Below are positions 34,265 through 42,417 of a DNA stretch of 64,000 bases, one piece after another; the first letter of the stretch is position 1, and the number at the start of each line of letters is the position of its first letter. The stretch is from QQVM01 sp964544885. GTDB taxonomy: Bacteria; Bacteroidota; Bacteroidia; AKYH767-A; 2013-40CM-41-45. The stretch spans positions 124,001-188,000 of the forward strand of contig CAZJDX010000002.1 in the NCBI GenBank assembly GCA_964544885.1, read 5' to 3'. The position numbers and the translations under genes are program-made. The notes below the pieces were generated by a model. It had not been told where the DNA came from. It ran no database searches and was given only the letters and a program-made list of their open reading frames with translations.

Positions 34265-34322
34265 TGCGCAATTCAGATTTTTATTCTTAACGAAGACATC
34301 CGGTGAATAATGAAATTGCGGT

Positions 34323-34347
34323 AAAAAAAATCCCGCATGAGCGGGAT
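34323..34347 (-). terminator. Intrinsic terminator of the tRNA-His gene
   Basis: On the minus strand a 7-bp perfect stem (34330-34336 with 34341-34347) and 4-base loop is followed by eight T. It begins 3 bp after the tRNA 3' end and separates the tRNA from copA. Confidence 0.9.
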
Positions 34348-34350
34348 CAG

Positions 34351-34425
34351 GGTGAAAGATGGGGCTCGAACCCACGACCTCTAGATCCACAATCTAGCGC
34401 TCTAACCAGCTGAGCTACAATCACC
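34351..34425 (-). tRNA. tRNA-His (anticodon GTG)
   Basis: A 75-nt cloverleaf read from the minus strand: D-arm AGCTCAGCTGGTTAGAGC, anticodon stem CTAGA/TCTAG with loop TTGTGGA (anticodon GTG), and T-arm GTGGGTTCGAGCCCCAT. The 5' end has the extra G at position -1 opposite the discriminator C73, the identity mark of tRNA-His. The terminal CCA is only partly encoded. The acceptor stem has U-U at 5:68 and 6:67 flanked by good pairs. Followed at once by a terminator. Confidence 0.95.
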
Positions 34426-34531
34426 ATATTGCCGTTTTAAACAAGACGGGGCTGCAAAAGTATTGAATTAATCCCGAATTACACAAATATTCTGATCATT
34501 CCATGCGTACACCATTCTCCGATTCTTAAGC

Positions 34532-35059
34532 TCACCTGAAATGCTCTTTCATATATTCATCCCAGGAAGTCTTGAGATAGAGATCCTCGGCGAAATAACG
34601 CAGTACAGGAAGGATCTGTTCCGGTGTAAGGTAACCCGGTACGGGACCGATCAGATTTGAACTTGAATCCAGAAAGACAGAGGTTGGATAACTCATTTTA
34701 CCGTTCATCAGAATGGCGGCAAGTTCATTGGATTTGTATTCAGGCTTGAAAGCGAAATACCTGTCCTTAAAAAAGATGCTGTCTTTTCTTTCCGCATTGA
34801 ACTTGACGGAATAAAAATGCCGGTTCATATAATCGGCAACAGTGCTGTCGGAAAAGGTTGTCGCATCCATTCTTTTACACCAGCCACACCAACTGGTATA
34901 CATATCCAGAAAGATCTTTTTCGGTGACTGACTGTTCCTTTCCACTGCCTCCTCAAATTCCAGCCAGTTCACTAACTCCCTTGACTTCTTCAAGTCCTGT
35001 GAAAAGCTATTAGAGGAAATGGAGTACAGGGCAATCAATGTGATGAAGATCAATTTCAT
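34532..35059 (-). CDS. Periplasmic thioredoxin-family protein (CGWC active site)
   Basis: A 175-residue exported thioredoxin-fold protein. The signal peptide runs to about residue 20 (SSNSFSQ). The active-site motif is TSWCGWCKRMDATTF, and the cis-proline region is SYPTSVFLD. A DUF255/thioredoxin_7-like layout with a long helical insert (RYFAFKPEYKSNELAAIL) suggests a thiol-disulfide reductase or a DsbD-type partner in the periplasm. It may support cytochrome c apoprotein reduction in the absence of a local ccmG, but that is only a guess. Confidence 0.85.
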   Translation of the reverse strand: MKLIFITLIALYSISSNSFSQDLKKSRELVNWLEFEEAVERNSQSPKKIFLDMYTSWCGWCKRMDATTFSDSTVADYMNRHFYSVKFNAERKDSIFFKDRYFAFKPEYKSNELAAILMNGKMSYPTSVFLDSSSNLIGPVPGYLTPEQILPVLRYFAEDLYLKTSWDEYMKEHFR

Positions 35060-35223
35060 TGCGGTGGTTTAATTGTATAAGATAGGAATTGAAAATGAAA
35101 ATTTGTTGAATACCGCCGGATTTCACAAAGCGAAGGATCAAACAATGAACGAAGGATGATGAAAATTCTAAATTACATGTGGGGCACCAGAGATAGCGTG
35201 CAATTTAGCCGGATCTCCTGTAC

Positions 35224-35256
35224 TCAAAGCAAACCCGGAAGCAATAGCCTCCGGGT
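35224..35256 (-). terminator. Probable terminator of the POT transporter gene
   Basis: A 7-bp stem (35233-35239 with 35250-35256) extended by an inner GC pair set closes 19 bp after the stop. On the minus strand it is followed by the broken T-run TTTGCTTTG, weaker than the other terminators in the window. Confidence 0.6.
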
Positions 35257-35274
35257 CTAAGATCTTCATCATGC

Positions 35275-36837
35275 TCAGTGGACACCATGCATCATTTTAA
35301 TGAGTTTACGGTAGATCAGTATAAGAATTCCCGCTGCGGCGCCACTCATGATTATAAATATCATGAAAAACTCGTACAGGTTGGTGATCTGAAATCCCAA
35401 CAAAGTCGGATATTCCACATTTCCCTGTGCGATCACATCAGCGCCTGGAGGAATCAAAGCGCTCAGGGTACCTGCTAATTTATTGGCTGCGGCATTGGCC
35501 AGGAACCAGGTTCCCATAAGCAAGGAGGCAAAACGCAATGGAGCCAATTTAGATACCATTGACAAGCCTATCGGAGAGAGGCATAATTCACCCATGGTAT
35601 GAAGGACATACAATCCGATAAGCCACCACATGGAAATTTTTGTCGCGGCGTCAACGCCTTTCACTCCAAAGGTGATGACAACATAACCAAGGCATAGCAA
35701 GATAAGTCCTATCGCCATTTTTAAAGGCGAGGAAGGCTCCGCTTTTTTCTTACTTAAGGCAAGCCAAAGGCTGCTGAAAAGAGGTGCAAGAAGAATAATA
35801 CCCAAGGGATTGATGGATTGAAACCAGGATGCGGGCATTTCCCAGGCCCCGATATGTCTTTCAGTCTGCTGATCTGCGAAGAGTGTTAGTGAGGCGCCTG
35901 CCTGTTCAAAAGCACTCCAGAAGAATATCACGAAGAAGGCAAGAATGAAAATCACCCATATTCTGTCTTTTTCGTTTTTTGTCAATGAACTGTCCGTAAT
36001 AATCATGGCAGGAACCGCAATGGCTGAAGAAAAGATGAGTGATCCGATCAGGTCGAGTCCCATGAGTTGATTAAACACATAGACACAGGCCATTCCAATA
36101 CCGAGTATGAGGAACAGTTTACTCATGTTCGTTTTCGGAGCATCAGACTTCTTTTTACTCTTTTGTTCCTCCGTATGATAATAAGACGGCGGCATTCCGA
36201 CAGCTTCCCCCTGCGGTCCCACGATGTATTTCTTCTTCAATAATTCAAAAGTGATCACGCTGATGATCATCCCTATTCCTGCAGCAAGAAATCCCCATTT
36301 AAAATCATTCACATCCCCTGTATCTCCCAGGCCACCGCAGACCAGTGGGGAGAAAAAGGCTCCCAGGTTAATACCCATGTAAAATATGGTGAAGGCGCCA
36401 TCTACCCTTGGGTCATCTTTGGTATATAACTGACCAACCATAGTGGAAATGTTTGGTTTGAAAAATCCATTTCCAATGATGAGTAGTGTCAAACCGGCCA
36501 GCATCATCATGTTGGAGGAAGCGGTTCCCAGTGAGCTTGCACTGAAAAACATCATGAATTGCCCGATGGCCATCATGAGCCCCCCGATGAAAATGCTTCT
36601 CCTGTTTCCCCAGTACCTGTCGCTTATATAACCACCGATAAGAGGTGTCAGATAAACCAGTCCGGTGTAGCTGCCATAAATATTGGAGGCATCTTTACCG
36701 CTGTACAACATAGCTTTGGTAAGGAAGAGCACAAAGATGGCGCGCATCCCATAATAGCTGAATCGTTCCCACATCTCTGTGACAAAAAGAACATATAGTC
36801 CTTTGGGATGTCCTGTTTTAACACTTGTTGAATTCAT
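35275..36837 (-). CDS. POT/PTR2-family proton-dependent peptide transporter
   Basis: A 520-residue major-facilitator protein with about 12-14 membrane helices that imports di- and tripeptides with protons. The N-terminus shows the POT ExxER-type motif (EMWERFSYYGMRAIFVLF), then GGYISDRYWGNRRS and FYMGINLGAFFSPLVCGG, the PTR2 signatures. I start at ATG 36837 (MNSTSVKTGHPKG); the frame continues 25 codons upstream with no family similarity. The gene is divergent from the YwqK-like gene. Confidence 0.92.
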   Translation of the reverse strand: MNSTSVKTGHPKGLYVLFVTEMWERFSYYGMRAIFVLFLTKAMLYSGKDASNIYGSYTGLVYLTPLIGGYISDRYWGNRRSIFIGGLMMAIGQFMMFFSASSLGTASSNMMMLAGLTLLIIGNGFFKPNISTMVGQLYTKDDPRVDGAFTIFYMGINLGAFFSPLVCGGLGDTGDVNDFKWGFLAAGIGMIISVITFELLKKKYIVGPQGEAVGMPPSYYHTEEQKSKKKSDAPKTNMSKLFLILGIGMACVYVFNQLMGLDLIGSLIFSSAIAVPAMIITDSSLTKNEKDRIWVIFILAFFVIFFWSAFEQAGASLTLFADQQTERHIGAWEMPASWFQSINPLGIILLAPLFSSLWLALSKKKAEPSSPLKMAIGLILLCLGYVVITFGVKGVDAATKISMWWLIGLYVLHTMGELCLSPIGLSMVSKLAPLRFASLLMGTWFLANAAANKLAGTLSALIPPGADVIAQGNVEYPTLLGFQITNLYEFFMIFIIMSGAAAGILILIYRKLIKMMHGVH

Positions 36838-37000
36838 AGGATTTAATTTTTGCAGGACGCAATGTAATAAAATTTTAATGCCATAGCTTATCCTGTATAA
36901 TGGTCTGAACATGACGATAATTTCCCATTCAGTTTCGGGAAAACCTTAATTATATGCGCCCAACACTTTGGATTTCATTAAAGAGGAACCTAAAACCCTT

Positions 37001-37008
37001 TATCTTTA
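37001..37008 (+). promoter_or_regulatory. -7-like promoter element of the YwqK-family gene
   Basis: TATCTTTA matches TAnnTTTG at seven of the eight positions (last base A) and ends 5 bp before ATG 37014, again predicting a leaderless or nearly leaderless transcript. Confidence 0.45.
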
Positions 37009-37013
37009 CGGCT

Positions 37014-37739
37014 ATGAAAGTGATAAAATGCTCTTTCCTGCTGACTTTAGTACTGGCCACTATGGGTGTTCATAGCCAGACCTATAAGGTTTTCAAGGGC
37101 GATACCATCAACAGACTGGACAAGAATGAACGGAAGCAGGGCTTGTGGAGAAAATACTATACAACAGACACGCTCTTCTCTGAAGGGGTTTACAAGGATA
37201 ATGTACCGGTGGGTACTTTCCTTTCCTATCATAAGAACGGGAAATTGCAGGCAAGGCTGGTTTACCGGGGAAACAGCGGAGTTTGTGATGCTGAACTTTT
37301 TTCTCCCGAAGGCATGTTGATCGGGAAGGGCAAGTACCTGGATCAAAAAAAGGACAGCCTCTGGATCTATTACGATGAAAAGGGAGTCATGAACGCTAAA
37401 GAAACCTATGTCAAAGGCAAAAAGCATGGATTGGCTATAGTTTATTATCCAAATGGACAAGCCTCAAGGGAGGTATTTTATGAAAATGACGTTATTTCAG
37501 GCGTGTATCACGAGTATTTTGACACGGGGAAAATTAAGATTCAGGCCCGGATGGAAGGTGGAGAATTCACCGGACAAGCCCTCGTTTTTCATCCCAACGG
37601 AAATATCTGGCAAAAGGGTGGTTATAAGGAAGGAGTGAAAGATGGCGCCTGGATCATTATGCATGAAAATGGTCAGATTGAAAGGGAGGAAATGTATGAT
37701 AAAGGAAAATTACTGAATCCTGTTAACGAAGGAGATTAG
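37014..37739 (+). CDS. YwqK/MORN-2 repeat exported protein
   Basis: A 241-residue protein with a signal peptide (MKVIKCSFLLTLVLATMGVHS) and about seven tandem MORN-2-type repeats of 20-25 residues, each with the pattern xGxxxxYYxNGxxxxxxxY (GTFLSYHKNGKLQARLVY, HGLAIVYYPNGQASREVFY, GQALVFHPNGNIWQKGGY, GAWIIMHENGQIEREEMY). This family is often labelled antitoxin YwqK, but no toxin partner is present and the protein is exported, so a surface or periplasmic binding role is more likely. Start 37014 is set by the signal peptide. Confidence 0.8.
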   Translation: MKVIKCSFLLTLVLATMGVHSQTYKVFKGDTINRLDKNERKQGLWRKYYTTDTLFSEGVYKDNVPVGTFLSYHKNGKLQARLVYRGNSGVCDAELFSPEGMLIGKGKYLDQKKDSLWIYYDEKGVMNAKETYVKGKKHGLAIVYYPNGQASREVFYENDVISGVYHEYFDTGKIKIQARMEGGEFTGQALVFHPNGNIWQKGGYKEGVKDGAWIIMHENGQIEREEMYDKGKLLNPVNEGD

Positions 37740-37775
37740 CCTGGTCTGAATTTTTTTTAGCTGCTCATATATTGG

Positions 37776-37783
37776 TATCTTTG
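37776..37783 (+). promoter_or_regulatory. -7 promoter element of mnmA
   Basis: TATCTTTG matches TAnnTTTG exactly, 46 bp upstream of the mnmA ATG. A T-rich stretch (37751-37758) lies 17 bp further upstream in the -33 region. Confidence 0.6.
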
Positions 37784-37829
37784 CAGGCTTCCTTCTTCCG
37801 GGGGAAACCATACCAATGTTAATTTTCCG

Positions 37830-38951
37830 ATGAGTAAAAAGGGCAGGGTTTTAATGGCCATGAGCGGGGGTATCGACAGTTCTGTAGCTGCCGTGCTTCT
37901 GCATGAAGAGGGTTATGAAGTCCTTGGAATGACTATGAAAACATGGGACTATGCCTCAGCCGGCGGTAATAAGAAAGAGACCGGCTGCTGTTCGCTGGAT
38001 TCCATTAATGACGCCAGAGCCATTGCCGTAGAAAAAGGGTTTCCTCATTATATCATTGACATCAGGGAAGAATTCGGGAATCATGTCATTGAAGATTTTG
38101 TGCAGGAATACCTTGCCGGAAGAACACCTAATCCCTGTGTGAAATGTAATACACATATCAAATGGGATGCCTTATTGAAAAGGGCCGATATGCTCGATTG
38201 CGAGTTTATTGCAACAGGACATTATGCAAATGTCCGAAAGGAGAATAATCGTTTCGTGGTGAGCAAAGGAAAGGATTCCTGGAAAGATCAAAGTTATGTA
38301 TTATGGGGGGTGAGTCAGGAATGTTTGTCCCGTACAATTTTTCCGGTTGGGAATTTCCATAAACCGGAGATCCGGCAGATGGCTCATGAAATGGGCTTTC
38401 ATGAACTTGCTAAAAAAAATGAATCCTACGAGATTTGTTTCATACCCGATAATGACTACCGGTCTTTTTTAAAAAGGAAGGTGGAAGGGATAGAGCAAAA
38501 GCTCGAGGGAGGAAATTTTAAAGACAGGGAAGGAAGAATTCTGGGAAACCATAAAGGATATCCGTTTTATACAATAGGTCAGCGAAAAGGCCTGGAAATC
38601 GCTATAGGTGAGCCATTATATGTGGTTGATATACAGCAGGATAGTAATACTGTCATTTTGGGTTCTTTAGAGGACTTGAAAAGGCAAGAAATGTGGGTAA
38701 AAAGCGCAAACTTTATAAAAGTGCCTTCGTTAGATCAGCCAATAGAAGCCCTGACAAGGATCCGTTATAAGGATCCCGGAACCTTCAGTACTCTTGAACA
38801 GGCTGGTGATTACGTGAAGGTTTTGTTCCATCAGTCCGTCAGCGCGGTTGCGCCCGGACAAAGCGCTGTGTTTTACGATGGCGACGATGTAATTGGAGGC
38901 GGCTTCATAGCAAAGCATGCGCCACATGAACTCATTGAAACTGTTTCCTGA
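37830..38951 (+). CDS. mnmA: tRNA-specific 2-thiouridylase MnmA
   Basis: Installs sulfur at U34 of tRNA-Lys, -Glu and -Gln using ATP and a persulfide relay. The 373-residue protein has the PP-loop MSGGIDSSVAA (11-21), ATGHYAN near 128, and the two catalytic cysteines expected in NPCVKCN (Cys103, with Cys106 nearby) and SYEICFIPDN. The C-terminal half carries GQRKGLEIA and the beta-barrel ending FIAKHAP. Own -7 promoter upstream; the following lipoprotein gene overlaps its end, so they are co-transcribed. Confidence 0.95.
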   Translation: MSKKGRVLMAMSGGIDSSVAAVLLHEEGYEVLGMTMKTWDYASAGGNKKETGCCSLDSINDARAIAVEKGFPHYIIDIREEFGNHVIEDFVQEYLAGRTPNPCVKCNTHIKWDALLKRADMLDCEFIATGHYANVRKENNRFVVSKGKDSWKDQSYVLWGVSQECLSRTIFPVGNFHKPEIRQMAHEMGFHELAKKNESYEICFIPDNDYRSFLKRKVEGIEQKLEGGNFKDREGRILGNHKGYPFYTIGQRKGLEIAIGEPLYVVDIQQDSNTVILGSLEDLKRQEMWVKSANFIKVPSLDQPIEALTRIRYKDPGTFSTLEQAGDYVKVLFHQSVSAVAPGQSAVFYDGDDVIGGGFIAKHAPHELIETVS

Positions 38952-39627
38952 CCGGTTTGTCTTTCTGCTTGTCTTGATAAGTGGATTTTTCCCTTCCTGT
39001 AAGAAAGACAGTATCCTTCCCGTTCAGCCTTCTTACAATTATTTTCCTGTAGAGAAAGGCCGCTGGGTTGAATACCTTGTTGACTCGGTTTACCACGGTG
39101 AAAACGACAATAATAATGACGATTCGGTATATGCTTTTCAGTTTCAGGTCCGGGAAGAGATTGACAGCACTTTTATTAACGGGCAGGGTCAGGAAAGCCA
39201 AATCGTGAAACGATATAGCCGGAATCATTCGGGAGAAGAATGGAACATTGTGAGTGTATGGACACAAACCCTTACTCTGGCAGCTGCTTACAGGACTGAG
39301 GACAATATTCCCTTTCAAAAGCTGGCTTTTCCAATCAGTGCGGAAATAAGCTGGAACGGCAATGCGGCCAATACCAGGGCGGAAGAAATGTATTTCTACG
39401 ACACTTTCCACGAGCCGCTTGGCATTGGATCTCACCAGTTCGATTCAACCCTCAGCGTAATTCAAATTGATGAGGAAAACTATATAGAGAGGATTTACGG
39501 TGTGGAGAAATATGCTGCCGGAGTAGGTCTTATTTTCAAACAAAGAGATGACCTGGGTAAGCGTAACGGAATCGTGATCAAAGGACTGGAGTATAAAATG
39601 ACGCTCCTGGATTACGGTCCGCGGTAA
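38926..39627 (+). CDS. Lipoprotein of unknown function
   Basis: A 233-residue predicted lipoprotein; the signal VFLLVLISGFFPSCKKD ends in a lipobox Cys. The mature part is beta-rich (YFPVEKGRWVEYLVDSVYH, YAFQFQVREEIDS, RNGIVIKGLEYKM), and its first segment, in which a YFPVxxGxxWEY-like start precedes repeated strands, recurs in Bacteroidota lipoproteins. I recognise no domain with a known role. The start overlaps mnmA by 26 bp (an ATG 9 bp earlier is also possible), indicating translational coupling. Confidence 0.7.
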   Translation: MNSLKLFPDRFVFLLVLISGFFPSCKKDSILPVQPSYNYFPVEKGRWVEYLVDSVYHGENDNNNDDSVYAFQFQVREEIDSTFINGQGQESQIVKRYSRNHSGEEWNIVSVWTQTLTLAAAYRTEDNIPFQKLAFPISAEISWNGNAANTRAEEMYFYDTFHEPLGIGSHQFDSTLSVIQIDEENYIERIYGVEKYAAGVGLIFKQRDDLGKRNGIVIKGLEYKMTLLDYGPR

Positions 39628-39636
39628 AAGGTTTTC

Positions 39637-39663
39637 TTATTTCGCTCCGGCGGGGCGAAATAA
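39637..39663. terminator. Hairpin between the convergent lipoprotein and gap genes
   Basis: TTATTTCGC (39637-39645) pairs perfectly with GCGAAATAA (39655-39663) around a GC-rich 9-base loop that can add two pairs. It lies 9 bp after the lipoprotein stop; no clean T-run follows on either strand. Probably a weak bidirectional terminator. Confidence 0.5.
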
Positions 39664-39760
39664 CATCAAAAAATTATTATCTGTTTTAGTAATCCTGGCA
39701 GATCCGGGCGTTCTTGCTCCCTTTTCTCCTGAACGCCTGACAAAAACTTCGGCTCAGGAA

Positions 39761-41248
39761 TTAATAATAAATCAGCCGGATCACATCGGCCAGGTATTTC
39801 GCATACCGTATAACCTGGCGGCTATAACCATATTCATTATCATACCAGACGTAGAGCACCATGCTTTTGTTGTCTTTGCTGACAATGGTGGCCGGGCTGT
39901 CGACGATGCTGGCGCAAGGATTTCCAACCAGGTCGGTTGAAACGAGTTCATTCGATACCGAATATTGTATCTGTTCAACAAGTTTTCCCTGGAGGGCTGC
40001 GTTTCGGAGAATCTCATTTACGCCATCTTTTGAGGTTTCTTTTTTGACGGTAAGGTTCAGAATGGCGAGGGATACATCCGGGGTCGGAACACGTACGGCA
40101 TTTCCGGTAAGTTTACCGGCCAGCGGAGGTAATACCTTTGCAACGGCTTTATCGGCTCCTGTCTCCGTGATCACCATGTTCAACGCGGCGGATCTTCCTC
40201 TCCTGTATTTCGCGTGATAATTATCCAGCAGGTTCTGGTCGTTGGTGTAGGAGTGTATGGTTTCGATATGCCCTCTTTCAATTCCGAGTGTGGATTCAAT
40301 CACGGATAGTACAGGGACGATGGCATTGGTGGTACAGGATGCGGCGGAAAATATTTTTTCTTCAACGCGGTCGAAGGCGGATTCATTCACTCCATAAACC
40401 ACATTGGGTACATCGCCTTTTCCGGGCGCGGTGAGTAATACTTTCGATACTCCTTTTGATTTCAGATGCGAACCAAGACCTTCCCGATCCCTGACGATTC
40501 CGGTATTGTCGATGATCAGGGCGTCATGAATTCCGAAAGCGGTATAGTCAATTTTCGAAGGATCGGAAGCGGCGATCATGTGCACGGTATGTCCGTTCAC
40601 AATGAGCGCTTTGTTTTCATAGTCTTCTATGACTGTTCCCGGGAATGCGCCGTGAACAGAATCATTTCTCAACAGTTCCGCGCGTTTGTTAATATCGGAA
40701 TCACTGTTGTTTCTGGTTACAATGGCACGCAACCTAAGTTGCTCTCCCTTGCCGGCCTGGGAAATGAGTTCCCTCATGAGTAATCTTCCGATACGTCCAA
40801 ATCCATAAAGGACCACATCCTTCGGTACCATTACGCGTTTTTCCCGGCCTATAAAGGCTTTCAGTTTATCACCCGCAAATTCCTCAGCGGTTTTATAATT
40901 TTTCCGTTCAGAGATCCATTCCGCATTGAGCCTGCCTATGTCAATACGGCTGGGAGCAAGGTTCAGCTTCAGCATTTCCTTGGCAAGCATGAGGGTATCC
41001 AGAACATTGATTGGTTTCTTTATGATCTCCTTCGCATAATTGTGTAATTGAAGGATCTCACTCGCGCTCCGGTCAACCAGTTGGTTTCTGAAAAGAACCA
41101 GCTCAACGGATTTATCGAACCATAATGAACCGGTGACATGTATTAACGCAATCGCTGCTTTTTCCAGTTGTATCCAATCGGAAAGTTCAGCTTCATATTT
41201 ATCCTTATGATTTACCTTGGCTTCACTCTGTGTGTTTTCTGTTGACAT
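39761..41248 (-). CDS. gap: Glyceraldehyde-3-phosphate dehydrogenase, long form with N-terminal extension
   Basis: A 495-residue GAPDH. The classical enzyme occupies the C-terminal 350 residues: the NAD-binding GFGRIGR is at 149-155, the catalytic Cys305 in SAASCTTNAIVPVL, and the C-terminal VWYDNEYGYSRQVIRYAKYL. In front is a mostly helical domain of about 140 residues (LSDWIQLEKAAIALIHVTGS, NQLVDRSASEILQLHNYAKE). Long GAPDHs of this type occur in Bacteroidota and some proteobacteria. I start at ATG 41248 (MSTENTQ); an in-frame ATG 10 codons earlier is possible. Preceded by the rpoD terminator. Confidence 0.92.
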   Translation of the reverse strand: MSTENTQSEAKVNHKDKYEAELSDWIQLEKAAIALIHVTGSLWFDKSVELVLFRNQLVDRSASEILQLHNYAKEIIKKPINVLDTLMLAKEMLKLNLAPSRIDIGRLNAEWISERKNYKTAEEFAGDKLKAFIGREKRVMVPKDVVLYGFGRIGRLLMRELISQAGKGEQLRLRAIVTRNNSDSDINKRAELLRNDSVHGAFPGTVIEDYENKALIVNGHTVHMIAASDPSKIDYTAFGIHDALIIDNTGIVRDREGLGSHLKSKGVSKVLLTAPGKGDVPNVVYGVNESAFDRVEEKIFSAASCTTNAIVPVLSVIESTLGIERGHIETIHSYTNDQNLLDNYHAKYRRGRSAALNMVITETGADKAVAKVLPPLAGKLTGNAVRVPTPDVSLAILNLTVKKETSKDGVNEILRNAALQGKLVEQIQYSVSNELVSTDLVGNPCASIVDSPATIVSKDNKSMVLYVWYDNEYGYSRQVIRYAKYLADVIRLIYY

Positions 41249-41280
41249 GATGTTGTGTGTTTCCGGATTCTGTATCATAT

Positions 41281-41315
41281 AAAAAGATCAGCTTTCAAGA
41301 AGATGAAAGCTGATC
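41281..41315 (-). terminator. Intrinsic terminator of rpoD
   Basis: On the minus strand a 12-bp perfect stem (41286-41297 with 41304-41315) with a 6-base loop is followed by five T. It lies 47 bp after the rpoD stop. Confidence 0.85.
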
Positions 41316-41362
41316 CCTGTAATTCATTTTTATGGTTGCCAGTATTACAATCTGGTATAGCA

Positions 41363-42226
41363 TTATCCAAGATATGCTTTCAGAAGCCTGCTTCTGGATT
41401 TATGGCGAAGTCGTCGTATTGCTTTTTCCTTGATCTGTCTAACGCGTTCGCGGGTAAGATCGAATTTGGCTCCGATTTCCTCCAGGGTCAAGCCGTGCTG
41501 CATTCCAATTCCGAAGAAAAGTTTTATCACTTCGCGTTCGCGTTCAGTAAGGGTGCTCAGTGATCTTTCGATTTCTTTTTGAAGTGATTCGTTCATGAGC
41601 AGGTTATCCGCTCTGGGAGAATCGTGGTTTTCCAATACATCAATGAGGCTGTTATCTTCTCCCTGAACGAAAGGGGCATCCATGCTGACATGTTTACCGC
41701 TGACCCGCATCGTGTCTGCAATTTTCTCCGTCGGAATATCAAGTATTTTGGCCAGTTCATCCGGTGATGGCTCACGCTCAAATTCCTGTTCGAGTTTGGA
41801 ATAGGCTTTGGAGATCTTGTTCAGCGATCCTACCTGGTTAAGTGGAAGTCTGACAATTCGTGATTGCTCGGCCAGAGCCTGTAGTATACTTTGACGAATC
41901 CACCACACAGCATAAGAAATAAACTTGAATCCTCTGGTTTCATCAAATCTTTTTGCGGCCTTAATCAAACCAAGATTTCCTTCATTAATAAGATCCGGTA
42001 AACTCAATCCCTGATTCTGGTATTGCTTTGCAACGGATACAACAAAGCGAAGGTTGGCCTTGGTAAGCCTGTCCAGCGCGTTCTGGTCTCCTTCTTTAAT
42101 TTTTCTGGCAAGCCTTACTTCTTCTTCTGCAGTGATGAGTTCTTCACGGCCTATCTCCTGGAGATATTTTTCAAGCGACTGACTTTCGCGGTTGGTAATC
42201 GATTTGGTTATTTTAAGCTGGCGCAT
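41363..42226 (-). CDS. rpoD: Primary RNA polymerase sigma factor (SigA/RpoD, Bacteroidota type)
   Basis: A 287-residue group 1 sigma factor without the N-terminal region 1.1, as usual in Bacteroidota. Region 1.2 is SLEKYLQEIGREELITAEEE, region 2 ANLRFVVSVAKQYQNQGL plus KFISYAVWWIRQSILQAL, and region 4.2 with its helix-turn-helix is TLEEIGAKFDLTRERVRQI. The Bacteroidota primary sigma factor recognises TTTG and TAnnTTTG rather than TTGACA/TATAAT; matches to that element are found upstream of many genes here. Single gene with terminator; htrA ends upstream. Confidence 0.96.
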   Translation of the reverse strand: MRQLKITKSITNRESQSLEKYLQEIGREELITAEEEVRLARKIKEGDQNALDRLTKANLRFVVSVAKQYQNQGLSLPDLINEGNLGLIKAAKRFDETRGFKFISYAVWWIRQSILQALAEQSRIVRLPLNQVGSLNKISKAYSKLEQEFEREPSPDELAKILDIPTEKIADTMRVSGKHVSMDAPFVQGEDNSLIDVLENHDSPRADNLLMNESLQKEIERSLSTLTEREREVIKLFFGIGMQHGLTLEEIGAKFDLTRERVRQIKEKAIRRLRHKSRSRLLKAYLG

Positions 42227-42369
42227 GGCGGGTTATTGGTGTTTAAGCTTGAAAAATGAACAAAAACAGTGACGTTTTGTTTTTTCCCTAATCAGGCAAA
42301 AGTATCAAATCGGACAAAGCGAAGCAAGTAAATCATCAGGAAAGGTTCATAACTGATTGAAATGTTGAT

Positions 42370-42399
42370 AAAAAAAGGGAAGCCGGAAGCCCCCCTTTT
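42370..42399 (-). terminator. Probable intrinsic terminator of htrA
   Basis: On the minus strand AAAAGGG (42393-42399) pairs with CCCTTTT (42373-42379) across a GC-rich loop, and the stem runs into seven T (42370-42376). It lies 19 bp after the htrA stop. Confidence 0.7.
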
Positions 42400-42417
42400 C
42401 TGATCATTTTTTTCAGT

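Noticed and set aside
34265..34390. Possible 42-residue N-terminal extension of copA
   Set aside because: It would be translated through the tRNA-His gene and its terminator, and the extra residues have no similarity to the HMA domain.
37014..37739. Toxin-antitoxin pair based on the YwqK family name
   Set aside because: No toxin-like gene is adjacent, and the protein carries an export signal; the family label is historical.
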